DNA from: Ilumatobacter nonamiensis YM16-303
Lineage (GTDB): Bacteria; Actinomycetota; Acidimicrobiia; Acidimicrobiales; Ilumatobacteraceae
Direction of reading: 5' to 3'
NCBI RefSeq assembly: GCF_000350145.1
Contig: NZ_BAOL01000003.1
Location: 1 to 64,000 of the forward strand
Length of the DNA stretch: 64,000 bases
Shown: in pieces, positions 17,944 to 27,143 of the stretch
How positions within the stretch are numbered: the stretch's first letter is position 1
Layout of the letters: the number at the start of each line of letters is the position of its first letter
Program-made: the position numbers and the translations under genes
Notes under the pieces: model-generated
Seen by the model: only the letters and a program-made list of their open reading frames with translations
What the model was told of the DNA's origin: nothing
Database searches by the model: none

Positions 17944-18891
17944 TCACGACGCCCGGATCCGGGGGTCGATCCAGCCGTAGGCGAGATCGACCATGATGTT
18001 GACCAAGATGAACATTGCGCCGTACACGAGCGCGGCGGCCTGGATGAGCGGATAGTCGCGAGTGCGGACCGCCTCGAACACCTGACTGCCGAGACCCGGC
18101 AACGAGAACATCGCCTCGAGAATCACCGTGCCCCCGAGGAGCCCGCCGAATTGCAGGCCGACCAACGTGAGCACCGGGATCAGCGAGTTCTTGAAGGCGT
18201 GCCGAGTGTTGATCATCCGCTCGTCGGCGCCCTTGGCGCGAACGGTGCGGATGTAGTCGGTTCCGAGTACTTCGAGCATCGAGCTTCGAGTCATCCGAGC
18301 GGTCGCGGCTCCGACGGACAGCGCCAGCGCGATTGCTGGAAGGATCATCTGTTGAAGGTTGACCCAGGGCGACTCCCAGAATTCCTGGTAGCCGATCGGC
18401 ACCGAGTAGCCGAACCACTCGGACAGATAGGTGATCATCAAGACGCCGACGAGGAAGTTCGGAATCGACAGTCCGACGATGGACCCGACCCGCAGGATCG
18501 CGTCGCTGGGCTTGCCCCGGCGGATGGCGCTCAGCATCCCGACGATCGGCCCGAATGCCAGCGACAGCGCGATCGCGAGGAACGACAGCTCGAGCGTGAC
18601 GGGCAGCCGCCGCAGGATGATGTCGAGTACCGACTCGTCGCGTACCAAGCTGTCGCCGAAGTCGAGCCGGACGATGCCACTCGCCCAGTCCGCGTACTGC
18701 TCGAGAATGGGGTCGTTGAGCCCCATCTCGTCCTTGACCTCCGTGATCCGCTCCTCCGAGAGGCCGGACTCGGCGAGCTGGATGTCGATCGCGTCGCCCG
18801 GAACCGAGCGCATGACGAAGAACAAGAACGTCGCGATCAGGAACAGTGCGAGCAGCCCGCTGAGCAACCGCTTGACGATCAGCTGGGTCAT
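17944..18891 (-). CDS. ABC importer permease, DppB/OppB-like
   Basis: This 315-residue permease has the family N-terminus (TQLIVKRLLSGLLALFLIATFLFFV), the periplasmic loop with VPGD, and the coupling loop YIRTVRAKGADERM. The ATG at 18891 overlaps the stop of the ATP-binding gene as ATGA and begins at the first transmembrane helix; an upstream frame to 19005 is a shadow of that gene. It pairs with the DppC-like protein to form the channel. Confidence 0.9.
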   Translation of the reverse strand: MTQLIVKRLLSGLLALFLIATFLFFVMRSVPGDAIDIQLAESGLSEERITEVKDEMGLNDPILEQYADWASGIVRLDFGDSLVRDESVLDIILRRLPVTLELSFLAIALSLAFGPIVGMLSAIRRGKPSDAILRVGSIVGLSIPNFLVGVLMITYLSEWFGYSVPIGYQEFWESPWVNLQQMILPAIALALSVGAATARMTRSSMLEVLGTDYIRTVRAKGADERMINTRHAFKNSLIPVLTLVGLQFGGLLGGTVILEAMFSLPGLGSQVFEAVRTRDYPLIQAAALVYGAMFILVNIMVDLAYGWIDPRIRAS

Positions 18892-19925
18892 CGGACCCTG
18901 ACTCCGTCGGTCGTGTAGCACGGGCACGCTGCGGCTCGGTGGCCCGGCTCGAATTCCACCGTCTCCGGGATCTGTTGCGTGGCTGCCTCGCAGCTGAACG
19001 GACACCTGGTGTGGAACTTGCAGCCAGAGGGCGGATTCGACGGACTCGGGAGCTCTCCCGAGGCGAGGAACGGTTCACGCTTCTCGGCCAGATCCGGGTC
19101 GACGACCGGCACCGCGGAGAAGAGCGAGCGGGTGTACGGATGAATCGGATTCTCGAACAGGTCTTCTGTCGCCGCCTGTTCGACGATCTCGCCGAGATAC
19201 ATCACGATGACCTCGTCACTGATGTAGCGCACGACGTTGAGATCGTGCGTGATGAACAGGTACGTGAGGTTCAATTCGGCCTGCAGATCCTTCAGGAGGT
19301 TGAGCACCTGAGCCTGGATGGACACGTCGAGAGCCGAGACGGCCTCGTCACAGACGATGACCTCTGGATTGGTTGCCAGCGCTCGGGCGATGCCGATGCG
19401 TTGTCGCTGGCCACCCGAGAACTCGTGCGGGAACTTGCGCAGATCCCGACTCGACAGCCCGACCAGTTCGAGCAGCTCGACCACTCGGTCGACCTTCTGC
19501 TTGCCGGAGGCAATACCGTGCACCTCGAGGCCCTCGGCGACGATCGACAGGGTGCTCATCCTGGGATCGAGCGAACTGAACGGGTCCTGGAAGATGATCT
19601 GCATTCGCTGACGGAGTCGGCGCAGTTCGCCGCGCTGGAGGCCGGCCAGATCGCGACCCTCGAAACGCACCGTGCCTGACGTTGGTTCGAGCAGATGCAG
19701 GATCAGTTGCCCTGTCGTCGTCTTTCCACAGCCCGACTCTCCGACGAGTGCCACCGTGGAGCCACGCCGGACGTCGAAGCTGATGCCGTTGACGGCCTGC
19801 ACCTGTCCAACCGTTCGTTTGAGGAGGCCCTTCTCGATGGGGAAGTGCTTCGTCAGGTTCCGCACCTCGACGATCGTGTCGGAGCTGGCTTCGGCCGAAA
19901 TGGATGACGGCTCGGTCACGGTCAT
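18888..19925 (-). CDS. ABC importer ATP-binding protein, DppF/OppF-like
   Basis: This 345-residue ATPase has Walker A GESGCGKTT near residues 62-70, the signature FSGGQRQR, Walker B VIVCDEAVSALD and the oligopeptide-type C-terminal region with a cysteine cluster (SGCKFHTRCPF, then CPCY) expected to bind an Fe-S cluster in this group. The ATG at 19925 overlaps the stop of the preceding ATPase as ATGA, supporting this start over one ten codons upstream. It powers the importer together with the DppD-like protein. Confidence 0.9.
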   Translation of the reverse strand: MTVTEPSSISAEASSDTIVEVRNLTKHFPIEKGLLKRTVGQVQAVNGISFDVRRGSTVALVGESGCGKTTTGQLILHLLEPTSGTVRFEGRDLAGLQRGELRRLRQRMQIIFQDPFSSLDPRMSTLSIVAEGLEVHGIASGKQKVDRVVELLELVGLSSRDLRKFPHEFSGGQRQRIGIARALATNPEVIVCDEAVSALDVSIQAQVLNLLKDLQAELNLTYLFITHDLNVVRYISDEVIVMYLGEIVEQAATEDLFENPIHPYTRSLFSAVPVVDPDLAEKREPFLASGELPSPSNPPSGCKFHTRCPFSCEAATQQIPETVEFEPGHRAAACPCYTTDGVRVR

Positions 19926-20959
19926 GTCGACACCTCCGCCGGCTGACGTCGCCACGACTCACTCGGGTCGCTCAACCAACACCGCGCGTTTCGGTCCGAG
20001 CCGAGTTCGTGCACCGGGGGCGGCTCGACGGTGCACCGGTCGAAGGCGTGCTTGCACCGGGGGGCGAATCGGCACGCGTGAGGCATGTTGAAGAGCGAAG
20101 GCACCGAACCGTCGATCGCCTCGAGACGCTGTCCGGTCATCGCCGCATTCCCTGGCATCGAATTGAGGAGCGCGGCCGTGTACGGGTGCTGAGGCGTCTT
20201 GAGCACCTCGCGCACTCTGCCCTGCTCGATCACCTGCCCGGCGTACATGACGACGACGCGGTCGGCCATCTCGGCAACGACCCCGAGGTCGTGGGTGACG
20301 AACAGGATCGCCGCCCCGGTCTCGTCCGCGAGCGTGCGGAGGAGGTCGAGGATCTGCGCTTGCACGGTGACGTCGAGCGCCGTGGTGGGCTCGTCGGCGA
20401 TGAGGAGCGAGGGCGACAACGCCAGCGCCATCGCGATCATCACGCGCTGTCGCTGCCCTCCCGACAGCTTGTGTTGATATGTGTCGAGGCGGGCCTCGGC
20501 GTCCGGCATGCCGACGTGTCGCAACAGCTCGAGCGCACGTGTCCGCGCCTCGGCATCGGTGATGTCCCGGTGCAGATGGAGCATCTCGGCCAACTGATGC
20601 TCGACGGTGAACAACGGGTCGAGACACGTGGACGGGTCCTGGAAGATCATGGCGATCTTCTCCCCCCGAAGGCTCCGCATCTCCCTCTCCTCGAGGTGGG
20701 CGATGTCCCGACCCTCGAAGATCACTTCACCGCCTGCGATCGATCCCGTCGATTCCAGCAGGTGCATGATCGAAAGTGCCGTGACGGTCTTCCCGGAACC
20801 CGACTCGCCGACGAGCGCGACGGTCTCCCCTGGCCGGACATCGAAGCTGACATCTGACACCGCTGCGACCTGACCATGACGCGTCGCGAACTCGGTGCGC
20901 AACTGTCGCACCGACAGCACGGCGTCCGACGTCTCAGCATGCAACCCCCCGGTGTCCAT
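19922..20959 (-). CDS. ABC importer ATP-binding protein, DppD/OppD-like
   Basis: This 345-residue ATPase is the first gene of the importer operon. Walker A GESGSGKT is at residues 51-58, the signature is LSGGQRQR, and Walker B is [12 protein letters not shown]. The C-terminal oligopeptide-type extension carries [16 protein letters not shown]. The ATG at 20959 lies 7 nt after a -10-like TACCTT and has no ribosome site, so a leaderless transcript is predicted; a longer frame to 21049 would run through the operator. The gene order is DppD-F-B-C-A on the minus strand. Confidence 0.88.
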   Translation of the reverse strand: MDTGGLHAETSDAVLSVRQLRTEFATRHGQVAAVSDVSFDVRPGETVALVGESGSGKTVTALSIMHLLESTGSIAGGEVIFEGRDIAHLEEREMRSLRGEKIAMIFQDPSTCLDPLFTVEHQLAEMLHLHRDITDAEARTRALELLRHVGMPDAEARLDTYQHKLSGGQRQRVMIAMALALSPSLLIADEPTTALDVTVQAQILDLLRTLADETGAAILFVTHDLGVVAEMADRVVVMYAGQVIEQGRVREVLKTPQHPYTAALLNSMPGNAAMTGQRLEAIDGSVPSLFNMPHACRFAPRCKHAFDRCTVEPPPVHELGSDRNARCWLSDPSESWRRQPAEVST

Positions 20960-20966
20960 GGCGGTC

Positions 20967-20998
20967 AAGGTACCCGAAGTCGACAACGTTGTCGACTT
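20967..20998 (-). promoter_or_regulatory. Importer promoter overlapping a perfect 22-bp palindrome
   Basis: A perfect 22-bp palindrome covers 20977-20998, with the core TCGACAACGTTGTCGA at 20980-20995. Read on the minus strand, TCGACA (20995-20990) sits where a -35 box should be, followed by a 17-nt spacer and TACCTT (20972-20967) as -10. The ATG follows 7 nt later. A repressor bound to the palindrome would block RNA polymerase. This is the only fully symmetric copy in the window. Confidence 0.75.
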
Positions 20999-21011
20999 AC
21001 AACGAAAGAAA

Positions 21012-21027
21012 TCGACATAGATATCGA
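21012..21027. promoter_or_regulatory. Degenerate copy of the TCGACA palindrome
   Basis: TCGACATAGATATCGA differs from the consensus right half-site by one base (ATATCGA instead of ATGTCGA). It lies 99 nt upstream of the TetR start, between the importer and the regulator, and may allow autoregulation or cooperative binding with the site at 20980. Confidence 0.5.
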
Positions 21028-21125
21028 AATTCTCGCTTTCCGTCGACACTTTGCATCCACCTCGGCGACGCCCGGTCGGTCGGACGACTAGCCTCGTTCA
21101 TCGTTCCTCCGATCGTCCCGAACCC

Positions 21126-21875
21126 ATGAACCCCCGAGCCGCCAACACACAACAACCGTCAGCCGACGGAGACAGCACCCGCACTCGTGGCGGTTGGATC
21201 CCGGTCGGCACCGCAGCCGAACGACGTACGAAGCACGCCGAACATGGCACCGACCGCGGTCGCAAGACGCGCAACGGCATCATCGACGCCGCCCGTCGCG
21301 TCTTCGAACGGATGGGATATCTCGACGCGACGGTGGATGACATCGTCTCCGAGGCGGAGGTCGCGCGCGGGAGCTACTACACCTACTTCCCCGACAAACT
21401 CGCTGTCTTCCGTGTGGTGTCGGAAGCCGTGGGCAAAGAGATTCTCGCGGCGGTCAGCGGGATGCCGCAGCCGGCTGGGACGACGACCGAGCGTCTCGCA
21501 CAGTCGAATCGACAGTACGTCGAGGCCTACCGCGAGCACGCCGCCATCTACGGCCTGACCGAACAACTCGCGACCATCGACCCGGTGATCCACGACGCCC
21601 GACTCGCCCGGCGACAGCAGCACGCGCATCGAGTCTCCGCATCGATCCGGCGGTGGCAATCGGCGGGACGCGCCGACCCCGAGATCGACGTCGACGCCAC
21701 CGCTGCGATGCTCGTCTCGATGACCTCGAACTTCTGCTATTGGTGGTTCGTCGGCGGCGAGGATTGGGAGACCGAACGCGCCGTCGAGACACTCACGTCG
21801 AACTGGATCCGAGTTCTCGGCCTGCGCGATCGACCGCGCAAGGCCTGGCGCGAAGCGTACGCCGCTCGCCTCTGA
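21126..21875 (+). CDS. TetR family regulator, probable master repressor of the second catabolic block
   Basis: The 249-residue protein has a 50-residue polar N-terminal extension, then a TetR helix-turn-helix (GIIDAARRVFERMGYLDATV ... VARGSYYTYFPDKLAVF) and a helical ligand domain ending with a Trp-rich segment (FCYWWFVGGEDW). It sits at the centre of the TCGACA palindromes, directly beside the perfect copy and divergent from the importer, which makes it the best candidate to bind them. The ATG at 21126 is chosen because the frame upstream is unconserved. The only other TetR genes, at 6093 and 36196, have different motifs at their own promoters. Confidence 0.85.
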   Translation: MNPRAANTQQPSADGDSTRTRGGWIPVGTAAERRTKHAEHGTDRGRKTRNGIIDAARRVFERMGYLDATVDDIVSEAEVARGSYYTYFPDKLAVFRVVSEAVGKEILAAVSGMPQPAGTTTERLAQSNRQYVEAYREHAAIYGLTEQLATIDPVIHDARLARRQQHAHRVSASIRRWQSAGRADPEIDVDATAAMLVSMTSNFCYWWFVGGEDWETERAVETLTSNWIRVLGLRDRPRKAWREAYAARL

Positions 21876-21935
21876 CGTCGCTGTCCTGACGTCGCGGAAC
21901 ACCCCTTTCGTCCGCGACGCTGCAGCTGACGCGAC

Positions 21936-21951
21936 TCGACATTGATGTCGA
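21936..21951 (+). promoter_or_regulatory. TCGACA palindrome upstream of the MaoC operon
   Basis: TCGACATTGATGTCGA, flanked by C and G so that symmetry extends to 18 bp, lies 45 nt upstream of the first dehydratase ATG. A weak -10 (TAGAAC at 21960-21965) follows at an 18-nt spacer. Unlike the leaderless genes of the block, this one has a ribosome site (GAAAGGA) before its ATG. Confidence 0.65.
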
Positions 21952-21996
21952 GATGGTGATAGAACACGACTTCTCTCGAGCGAAAGGACCCACGAG

Positions 21997-22488
21997 ATGG
22001 GAGCGGAGAACTTCTACGTCGAGGCCGGACACATCATGATGTTCGCCCGCAGTATCGGAGATGAGAACCCCGCGTTCGACCCGACCCGGACCGACCCGTC
22101 GACGGTCGTCGCACCGCCGACGTTCGTGCAATCGAGCGCCCACTTCGACCCCGACTACTACCTCCGGCCGAAGATCGGGGCATCCGGATGGTTCGGCTCG
22201 GGCGGTACACCGAGTGGAACGCAGCCCGACGTCGGGGGCGAGTCGACAGGGGGCCGCCAAGGCGGTGGGCTCCATGCCGAGCAGCACTTCGAATACCACC
22301 GGCCGGTGGTGCCCGGAGCGGCGCTCACCGCCAGGGTCAGTGATGGCGAAACATGGGAAAAGCAGAGCTCACGTGGAGGAACCCTGGTTTTTCGCGAGCG
22401 GATCACCGAATACGTCGACCGCAACGGCGACGCCGTCGTGACGGCGCGATCGGTGGGCGTCCAGGTGATCGAGGACGGCGCGTCGTGA
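21997..22488 (+). CDS. MaoC-type dehydratase, N-terminal (FAS1-like) domain protein
   Basis: The 163-residue hot-dog protein resembles the N-terminal half of two-part MaoC hydratases (MaoC_dehydrat_N): it opens with a helix containing FARSIGDENPAF and has no full R-hydratase motif. It overlaps the next gene, a catalytic MaoC, in a GTGA junction. In actinobacteria such pairs form heterodimeric enoyl-CoA hydratases for bulky substrates, for example the ChsH1/ChsH2-type steroid hydratases. The residues 65-95 form a Gly/Ser-rich loop. I infer that it forms the structural half of such a heterodimer. Confidence 0.78.
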   Translation: MGAENFYVEAGHIMMFARSIGDENPAFDPTRTDPSTVVAPPTFVQSSAHFDPDYYLRPKIGASGWFGSGGTPSGTQPDVGGESTGGRQGGGLHAEQHFEYHRPVVPGAALTARVSDGETWEKQSSRGGTLVFRERITEYVDRNGDAVVTARSVGVQVIEDGAS

Positions 22489-22901
22489 GCCGGTCGATCC
22501 ACGACCTCACGGTCGGCGACATCGTCGAACTGCGGTTGGTCGATGACCTGAAACGCACCACCATCGTGCAGTACGCCGGAGCGTCGGGCGACTTCAACCC
22601 ACTCCACACCGACGAGGTGTTCGCAACCGAGGTCGCCGGGTACCCATCAGTCTTCGCGCACGGGATGTTGACGATGGGGATGACGGGACGTGTGGTCACC
22701 GACACGTTCGGTGTCGACTCGATTGCCTCGTTCGGTGGACGATTCACCGCCCAGGTGTTTCCCGGCGATTCGCTCACGGCGGTGCTCACCGTCGATGCAA
22801 TCGACACCGATGCGACCACGGTCTCGGTCGTGACGCGCAATCAGCGCGACGAGGTGGTGTTCTCGGGGCACGCTCGGATTCGAGCGGACCAGCCGACATG
22901 A
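22485..22901 (+). CDS. MaoC-type enoyl-CoA hydratase, catalytic subunit
   Basis: The 138-residue hot-dog protein carries the R-specific hydratase motif SGDFNPLH with Asp36 and His41 as the likely catalytic pair. The GTG at 22485 overlaps the partner's stop (GTGA), and its own stop overlaps the acyl-CoA dehydrogenase ATG (ATGA). It should add water to a trans-enoyl-CoA, working with the acyl-CoA dehydrogenase encoded next. An upstream frame to 22353 is a shadow. Confidence 0.83.
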   Translation: MSRSIHDLTVGDIVELRLVDDLKRTTIVQYAGASGDFNPLHTDEVFATEVAGYPSVFAHGMLTMGMTGRVVTDTFGVDSIASFGGRFTAQVFPGDSLTAVLTVDAIDTDATTVSVVTRNQRDEVVFSGHARIRADQPT

Positions 22902-24082
22902 ACGCTCCATCGGTCGCCGACGTCGAGAATCTCCTTCGCGACCCTGCGCCAGCGGGGGACCACGTACCGTCACCGACACACGAGGTCGAGCTCGCCCCAG
23001 GACGGGAGTACCTCCGCAAGCTCGCGGTCCACGGCTGGGCCGTACCGACCTGGCCCGTCGAACACGGTGGATGCGGAGCGACCGAGGCCGACGCAGCAGC
23101 GATCCGATCAACTGTCGCCTCCCTCCCGGCACCCGACCTCTATGCCTTCGGTATCGGGATGTCGATCGTCGGCCCGACCCTGCTCACACATGGGACCACG
23201 GAACAGCAACAGCGTTGGCTCAGGCCGATCGCGACCGGCGATCGAATCGTGTGTCAGATGTTCTCCGAACCCGACGCCGGGTCCGACGTCGCCAATCTCG
23301 CCACCCGCGCCACCCGCGACGGCGACGTGTGGTCCCTGCAGGGCCAGAAGGTCTGGACGTCGCGTGGCATGTACTCGGACTGGGGCCTGTGTCTGACCCG
23401 AACCGACCCGGATGCCCCCAAACATCGCGGTCTCACCATGTTCATGATCGACATGCGCCAGCCCGGCGTGACGGTGACGCCCCTCCATCAGATGGACGGA
23501 GAGGCACACTTCACCGAAGTCTTCCTCGATGGCGCCACCGTGTCCGACGCCGACCGAGTCGGCGACATCGGGCAGGGATGGGCCGTCGCGATGACGGTGC
23601 TGGCCAACGAACGTGCGGGCATCGCACGCGGTCGGTCAGCCGAGCCGAAGATGTTCGTACTCCCGAGCTGGCTGCGAGCCCTCGCCGAGCGCGGCGACCT
23701 CGACGACCGAGTTCGACGCGACCGAGCGATGCGCGCATTCGTCAACGGGCGAGTGCTCGAACTCACCGCCCGGCGCAGTGCTGCCGAGGCCCGATCCGGC
23801 ACTCCCGGACCCGGCGGATCCGGCGGAAAGTTGAGGATCGTACGAACGTTCAAGGAGCGCGCCGAGTTGTGTCTCGATACCTCCGGAGCGAACGGGATGC
23901 TGCGCGATGATTCCGCGGCCGACGACTTCCTCCTCTCCCCCTCGATGTCGCTCCGCGGTGGAACCGACGAGGTTCAGCTCAACATCATCGGAGAACGCAT
24001 CCTCGGACTTCCGAGTGACGTCCGACTCGATCGCGACGTGCCATGGACCCAGTCGCGCAACGGGCTGCTGCCGCCGATCTAA
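22898..24082 (+). CDS. Acyl-CoA dehydrogenase
   Basis: This 394-residue flavoenzyme introduces a double bond into an acyl-CoA. It has the FAD/substrate loop CQMFSEPDAGSDVANLATRA, the beta-domain WSLQGQKVWTS and the C-terminal RGGTDEVQLNIIGERILGLP typical of the family. It lacks a clear catalytic Glu in the usual 376-type position as far as can be judged, which is common in actinobacterial heteromeric FadE proteins. It is the third gene of the operon beginning at 21997. Confidence 0.87.
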   Translation: MNAPSVADVENLLRDPAPAGDHVPSPTHEVELAPGREYLRKLAVHGWAVPTWPVEHGGCGATEADAAAIRSTVASLPAPDLYAFGIGMSIVGPTLLTHGTTEQQQRWLRPIATGDRIVCQMFSEPDAGSDVANLATRATRDGDVWSLQGQKVWTSRGMYSDWGLCLTRTDPDAPKHRGLTMFMIDMRQPGVTVTPLHQMDGEAHFTEVFLDGATVSDADRVGDIGQGWAVAMTVLANERAGIARGRSAEPKMFVLPSWLRALAERGDLDDRVRRDRAMRAFVNGRVLELTARRSAAEARSGTPGPGGSGGKLRIVRTFKERAELCLDTSGANGMLRDDSAADDFLLSPSMSLRGGTDEVQLNIIGERILGLPSDVRLDRDVPWTQSRNGLLPPI

Positions 24083-24083
24083 G

Positions 24084-24112
24084 TCGACATCGTTGTCGAC
24101 TTCGACTACGAT
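24084..24112 (+). promoter_or_regulatory. Promoter with operator-embedded -35 for the crotonase/CoA-transferase operon
   Basis: The operator TCGACATCGTTGTCGA (24084-24099) has AAG/CTT flanks giving 22-bp near-symmetry. Its first six bases act as -35; a 17-nt spacer leads to TACGAT (24107-24112), and the ATG begins 6 nt later. The operator begins immediately after the stop codon of the upstream gene. A leaderless transcript is predicted. Confidence 0.72.
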
Positions 24113-24118
24113 GGGCTC

Positions 24119-24919
24119 ATGACAGAACAATCTGCTCCTCCGGTCGAAGCGCTCGATCGCGACGTCGCCGTCACGATCGACGATGACGCCCACATCGCGA
24201 TCGTCGAGGTGCGACGGGGTCCACACAACTTCTTCGACCTCGATGTGTTGACCCGCCTCGCCGAGGCCACCGAAGAGCTCGCTCAGGGTGACACCCGCGC
24301 GGTGGTGCTGTGTGCGGAGGGCAAGAACTTCTGCGCCGGTGCCGACTTCAGCGGTCGCGATGGCGAGCTGCGCCGCGAGGGAGCTCCGCACATCTACGAC
24401 ATGGCCATCAGGCTCTTCGAGCAGCCGCTTCCGATCGTCGCGGCAGTCCAAGGTGCGGCCATCGGAGGCGGTCTGGGACTTGCGATGGCCGCAGACTTTC
24501 GCGTGGCAGGGCCGTCATCGAAGCTCGCCGCCAACTTCTCGCTCCTCGGATTTCATCAGGGTTTCGCCCTGAGCGTCACGCTTCCCCTCGTCGTCGGACA
24601 CCAGGCGGCGCTCGACCTGCTGTACACCGGTCGACGAATCGACGGGGAGACGGCGCATCGAATCGGGTTGTGCGACGACCTGGTCGCCGATTCCGAGATC
24701 CGCCAGCGGGCGATCGATCGCGCGACCGACATCGCTGCGGCGGCACCGTTGGCAACGCGTTCGATTCGCCAGACCATGCGGGGCCCGCTCGTCGAAGAGG
24801 CCCGCGCTGCAATGGTCCACGAACGTGCGGAACAGGAACGTCTCCAACAGACCGCCGATTTTGCCGAAGGCATCGCGGCAGTCGGAGCGCGCCGACCTGC
24901 GACGTTCGTCGGACGATGA
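24119..24919 (+). CDS. Enoyl-CoA hydratase/isomerase family protein
   Basis: The 266-residue crotonase-fold protein has the oxyanion segment NFCAGADFSGR near residue 75 and the second AAIGGGLGLAMAADFRVAG segment. Its ATG sits 6 nt after the -10 TACGAT, so it should be leaderless and under the TCGACA operator. It overlaps the CoA-transferase gene in an ATGA junction, so translation is coupled. The GFHQGFALSVTL region lacks the usual second Glu; exact chemistry is uncertain. Confidence 0.85.
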   Translation: MTEQSAPPVEALDRDVAVTIDDDAHIAIVEVRRGPHNFFDLDVLTRLAEATEELAQGDTRAVVLCAEGKNFCAGADFSGRDGELRREGAPHIYDMAIRLFEQPLPIVAAVQGAAIGGGLGLAMAADFRVAGPSSKLAANFSLLGFHQGFALSVTLPLVVGHQAALDLLYTGRRIDGETAHRIGLCDDLVADSEIRQRAIDRATDIAAAAPLATRSIRQTMRGPLVEEARAAMVHERAEQERLQQTADFAEGIAAVGARRPATFVGR

Positions 24920-26133
24920 GCGTGGTGGAGTCGGCGGAGACCTCATCCAGCCGAGGCGTCCTCGACGGAATCAGAGTGCTCGACCTCACGTCGGTGATCA
25001 TGGGACCGTACGCCACACAACAGCTCGGCGACCTGGGCGCCGATGTGATCAAAGTGGAATCGGGCCGAGGCGACATCAACCGTTTCATGGGTGGCGGCCC
25101 CCACGGTGAGCTGTCAGGGATCGCGCTCAACATCAATCGCAACAAGCGGGCTGTCTCGCTCGACCTGAAATCGCCGGGTGGGCGCGAGGCATTTTCGCGC
25201 ATCCTCGATTCGTGCGACGTTTTCGTGACCAATCTCCGCCCTCAACCGTTGAAGCGGCTCGGGCTCGATTACGAGACCGTCGCGCCGAGTCGTCCCGACC
25301 TCGTCTTCTGTCAGGCGCAGGGCTTTCGGACCGGTACCGACGAGGAGGACCGTCCCGCGTACGACGACATCGTCCAGGCCGCGACCGGAATGCCTCACCT
25401 CAACGACCGCACGGTCGGCACGACCGCGTTCTTTCCGTCGATCATCGCGGACAAGATCGCCGGCCAGACGATCGTCAGCGCCGTGCTTGCCGCTCTCCTC
25501 CATCGAGAGCGAACCGGCAGCGGTCAGCGAGTCGAGGTGCCGATGTTCGATGCCGTGCTCTCGTTCAACCTCACGGAACACCTCTCTCGTGCCGCCGTGG
25601 TCGGCGAACCCTCTGGCTACAGCCGCATCATGACCACGACGCGCGGCCCGCACCGGACCGCCGACGGCTACATCGCCATGATGCCGTACAGCGACGACCA
25701 TTGGCGTCGCCTGTTCGCCGCAGTCGGTCGCGAGGAACTGCTCGAGGAACCCTGGTTCGCAGATCACAACACCCGCCTGCTCGAGGCCGAGAGGGTCTAC
25801 TCCGAGCTGGCCGCAATCGTTCGCGAGCGTTCGACCGGCGACTGGCTCGAACTCTGCGCAACGGAGGGAATCCCAGCGAACCCCGTGCCGGACCTCGACG
25901 AGATCCTGGCCGACCCTGCCCTCCACCGCGGCATGATCAGCGAGGCCGAGCATCCGGTGATCGGGCCCTACCGCTCGATCGGCCCGGCGATGATCCTCGA
26001 CGACTCGCCGGCGACCGTCCGGCGACCGGCGCCGATGCGTTCCGAGCACACTGCCGAGATTCTCTCCGAGGTCGGGTACGACGACGACGCGATCACGTCG
26101 CTCGTCGATTCCGGCGCGGCGGAGGTTCGCTAG
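24916..26133 (+). CDS. CaiB/BaiF-type (class III) CoA-transferase
   Basis: The 405-residue protein moves CoA between an acyl-CoA and a free acid. It begins with RVLDLTSVIMGPYATQQLGDLGADVIKVE, the family fingerprint, and has a catalytic Asp at about residue 150 in RPAYDDIVQAATG. Length fits. The ATG at 24916 overlaps the crotonase stop; longer frames are shadows. In this operon it offers an ATP-free way to activate the substrate by recycling CoA from a product, complementing the AMP-forming ligase at 27144. Confidence 0.87.
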   Translation: MSVVESAETSSSRGVLDGIRVLDLTSVIMGPYATQQLGDLGADVIKVESGRGDINRFMGGGPHGELSGIALNINRNKRAVSLDLKSPGGREAFSRILDSCDVFVTNLRPQPLKRLGLDYETVAPSRPDLVFCQAQGFRTGTDEEDRPAYDDIVQAATGMPHLNDRTVGTTAFFPSIIADKIAGQTIVSAVLAALLHRERTGSGQRVEVPMFDAVLSFNLTEHLSRAAVVGEPSGYSRIMTTTRGPHRTADGYIAMMPYSDDHWRRLFAAVGREELLEEPWFADHNTRLLEAERVYSELAAIVRERSTGDWLELCATEGIPANPVPDLDEILADPALHRGMISEAEHPVIGPYRSIGPAMILDDSPATVRRPAPMRSEHTAEILSEVGYDDDAITSLVDSGAAEVR

Positions 26134-26207
26134 AGGCGGTGGGGGGAGCAAATGCGCGATCTCGGCCGATGAGCTTCACGGTTTCATCAGCGGGCCAAGG
26201 GCCAAAC

Positions 26208-26237
26208 TCGACAATGATGTCGAAACCGATCTAGCCT
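26208..26237 (+). promoter_or_regulatory. Promoter with operator-embedded -35 for the LLM oxidoreductase
   Basis: TCGACAATGATGTCGA (26208-26223) supplies TCGACA as -35; after an 18-nt spacer TAGCCT (26232-26237) is the best -10, and the ATG starts 7 nt later at 26245. The arrangement repeats that at 24084 and 31374. Confidence 0.68.
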
Positions 26238-26244
26238 GCTGCGC

Positions 26245-27117
26245 ATGACGCAAACACCGCAGGAAATGACCGCCGGAATGCACCTCCCACAGGCCGGACC
26301 GGCAGCGTCAGGGGGTTCGTTGACCGCAGCAGCAGTGCTCTCAGAAGAGTTGGGGTTCGCAGACGTCTGGGTGAGCGACCACCTCGTTGTTCCAACCGGT
26401 GTTCCGTACCCACCTTCGGCCTACGTACTCGAGCCGCTGACCGCAATGACATGGGTTGCAGCAGCAACCACGCGCGTCCACATCGGAACCACGGTGCTCG
26501 TGATGCCGATGCGAAACCCGATCGTGGTGGCGAAGTCCATTGCCACGATCGACTTGCTCAGCGAGGGGCGCGTGATCCTCGGCACCGCAGCTGGCTGGTT
26601 GCGCGCCGAGTTCGATGCGTTGGGCGTGCCGTTCGAGGAGCGTGGAGCGCGCACCAACGAGGCGATCGAGATGCTTCGCACGATGTGGACGGAAGATCAC
26701 ATCACCGCCGAGTTTCCGGTGCACGGCGCGAGCTTCGAGTCGATTCGATGCAAGCCGCAACCGAGCCGCCACATCCCGCTCTGGATTGGTGGGCACGCCC
26801 GCGTGGCCCTCGACCGTGCGACTTCGGTCGGCGACGGTTGGCATGGCGGCTTCGTCTCGCCGCAGGACTCGATTCCGATGATCGCGCACCTGCGCGCCGC
26901 ACGTCCCGAACCCGAGTTTGCGATCTCGATGCGGACCCGCTGGGACCCGCTCGAGGACGATCGCAGTTTGATCCTGGACGAGATCGAGCAGTATCGGGCC
27001 GTCGGCGTCAATCACGTCGTCGCAGAACCTCGACAACGGACGGTGTCGGCGTACCTCGAATCGATCGAGGCGATGGCCGAGATTCTTGTCGAGGCTGGCG
27101 TCTCGATGGCGACCTGA
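26245..27117 (+). CDS. LLM-class (F420- or flavin-dependent) oxidoreductase
   Basis: The 290-residue TIM-barrel protein matches the luciferase-like monooxygenase/F420-dependent group: LGFADVWVSDHL near the N-terminus, RVHIGTTVLVMPMRNPIVVAKSIATIDLLSEGRVILGTAAGWLR in the centre and PLWIGGHARVALDRA later. Actinobacterial members use F420 for hydride transfer or FMN for monooxygenation. It is a single-gene transcript under the TCGACA operator. A redox step in the same catabolic route is inferred from co-regulation. Confidence 0.83.
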   Translation: MTQTPQEMTAGMHLPQAGPAASGGSLTAAAVLSEELGFADVWVSDHLVVPTGVPYPPSAYVLEPLTAMTWVAAATTRVHIGTTVLVMPMRNPIVVAKSIATIDLLSEGRVILGTAAGWLRAEFDALGVPFEERGARTNEAIEMLRTMWTEDHITAEFPVHGASFESIRCKPQPSRHIPLWIGGHARVALDRATSVGDGWHGGFVSPQDSIPMIAHLRAARPEPEFAISMRTRWDPLEDDRSLILDEIEQYRAVGVNHVVAEPRQRTVSAYLESIEAMAEILVEAGVSMAT

Positions 27118-27143
27118 AGCCCACCCAGCCGACGAAACTCAGT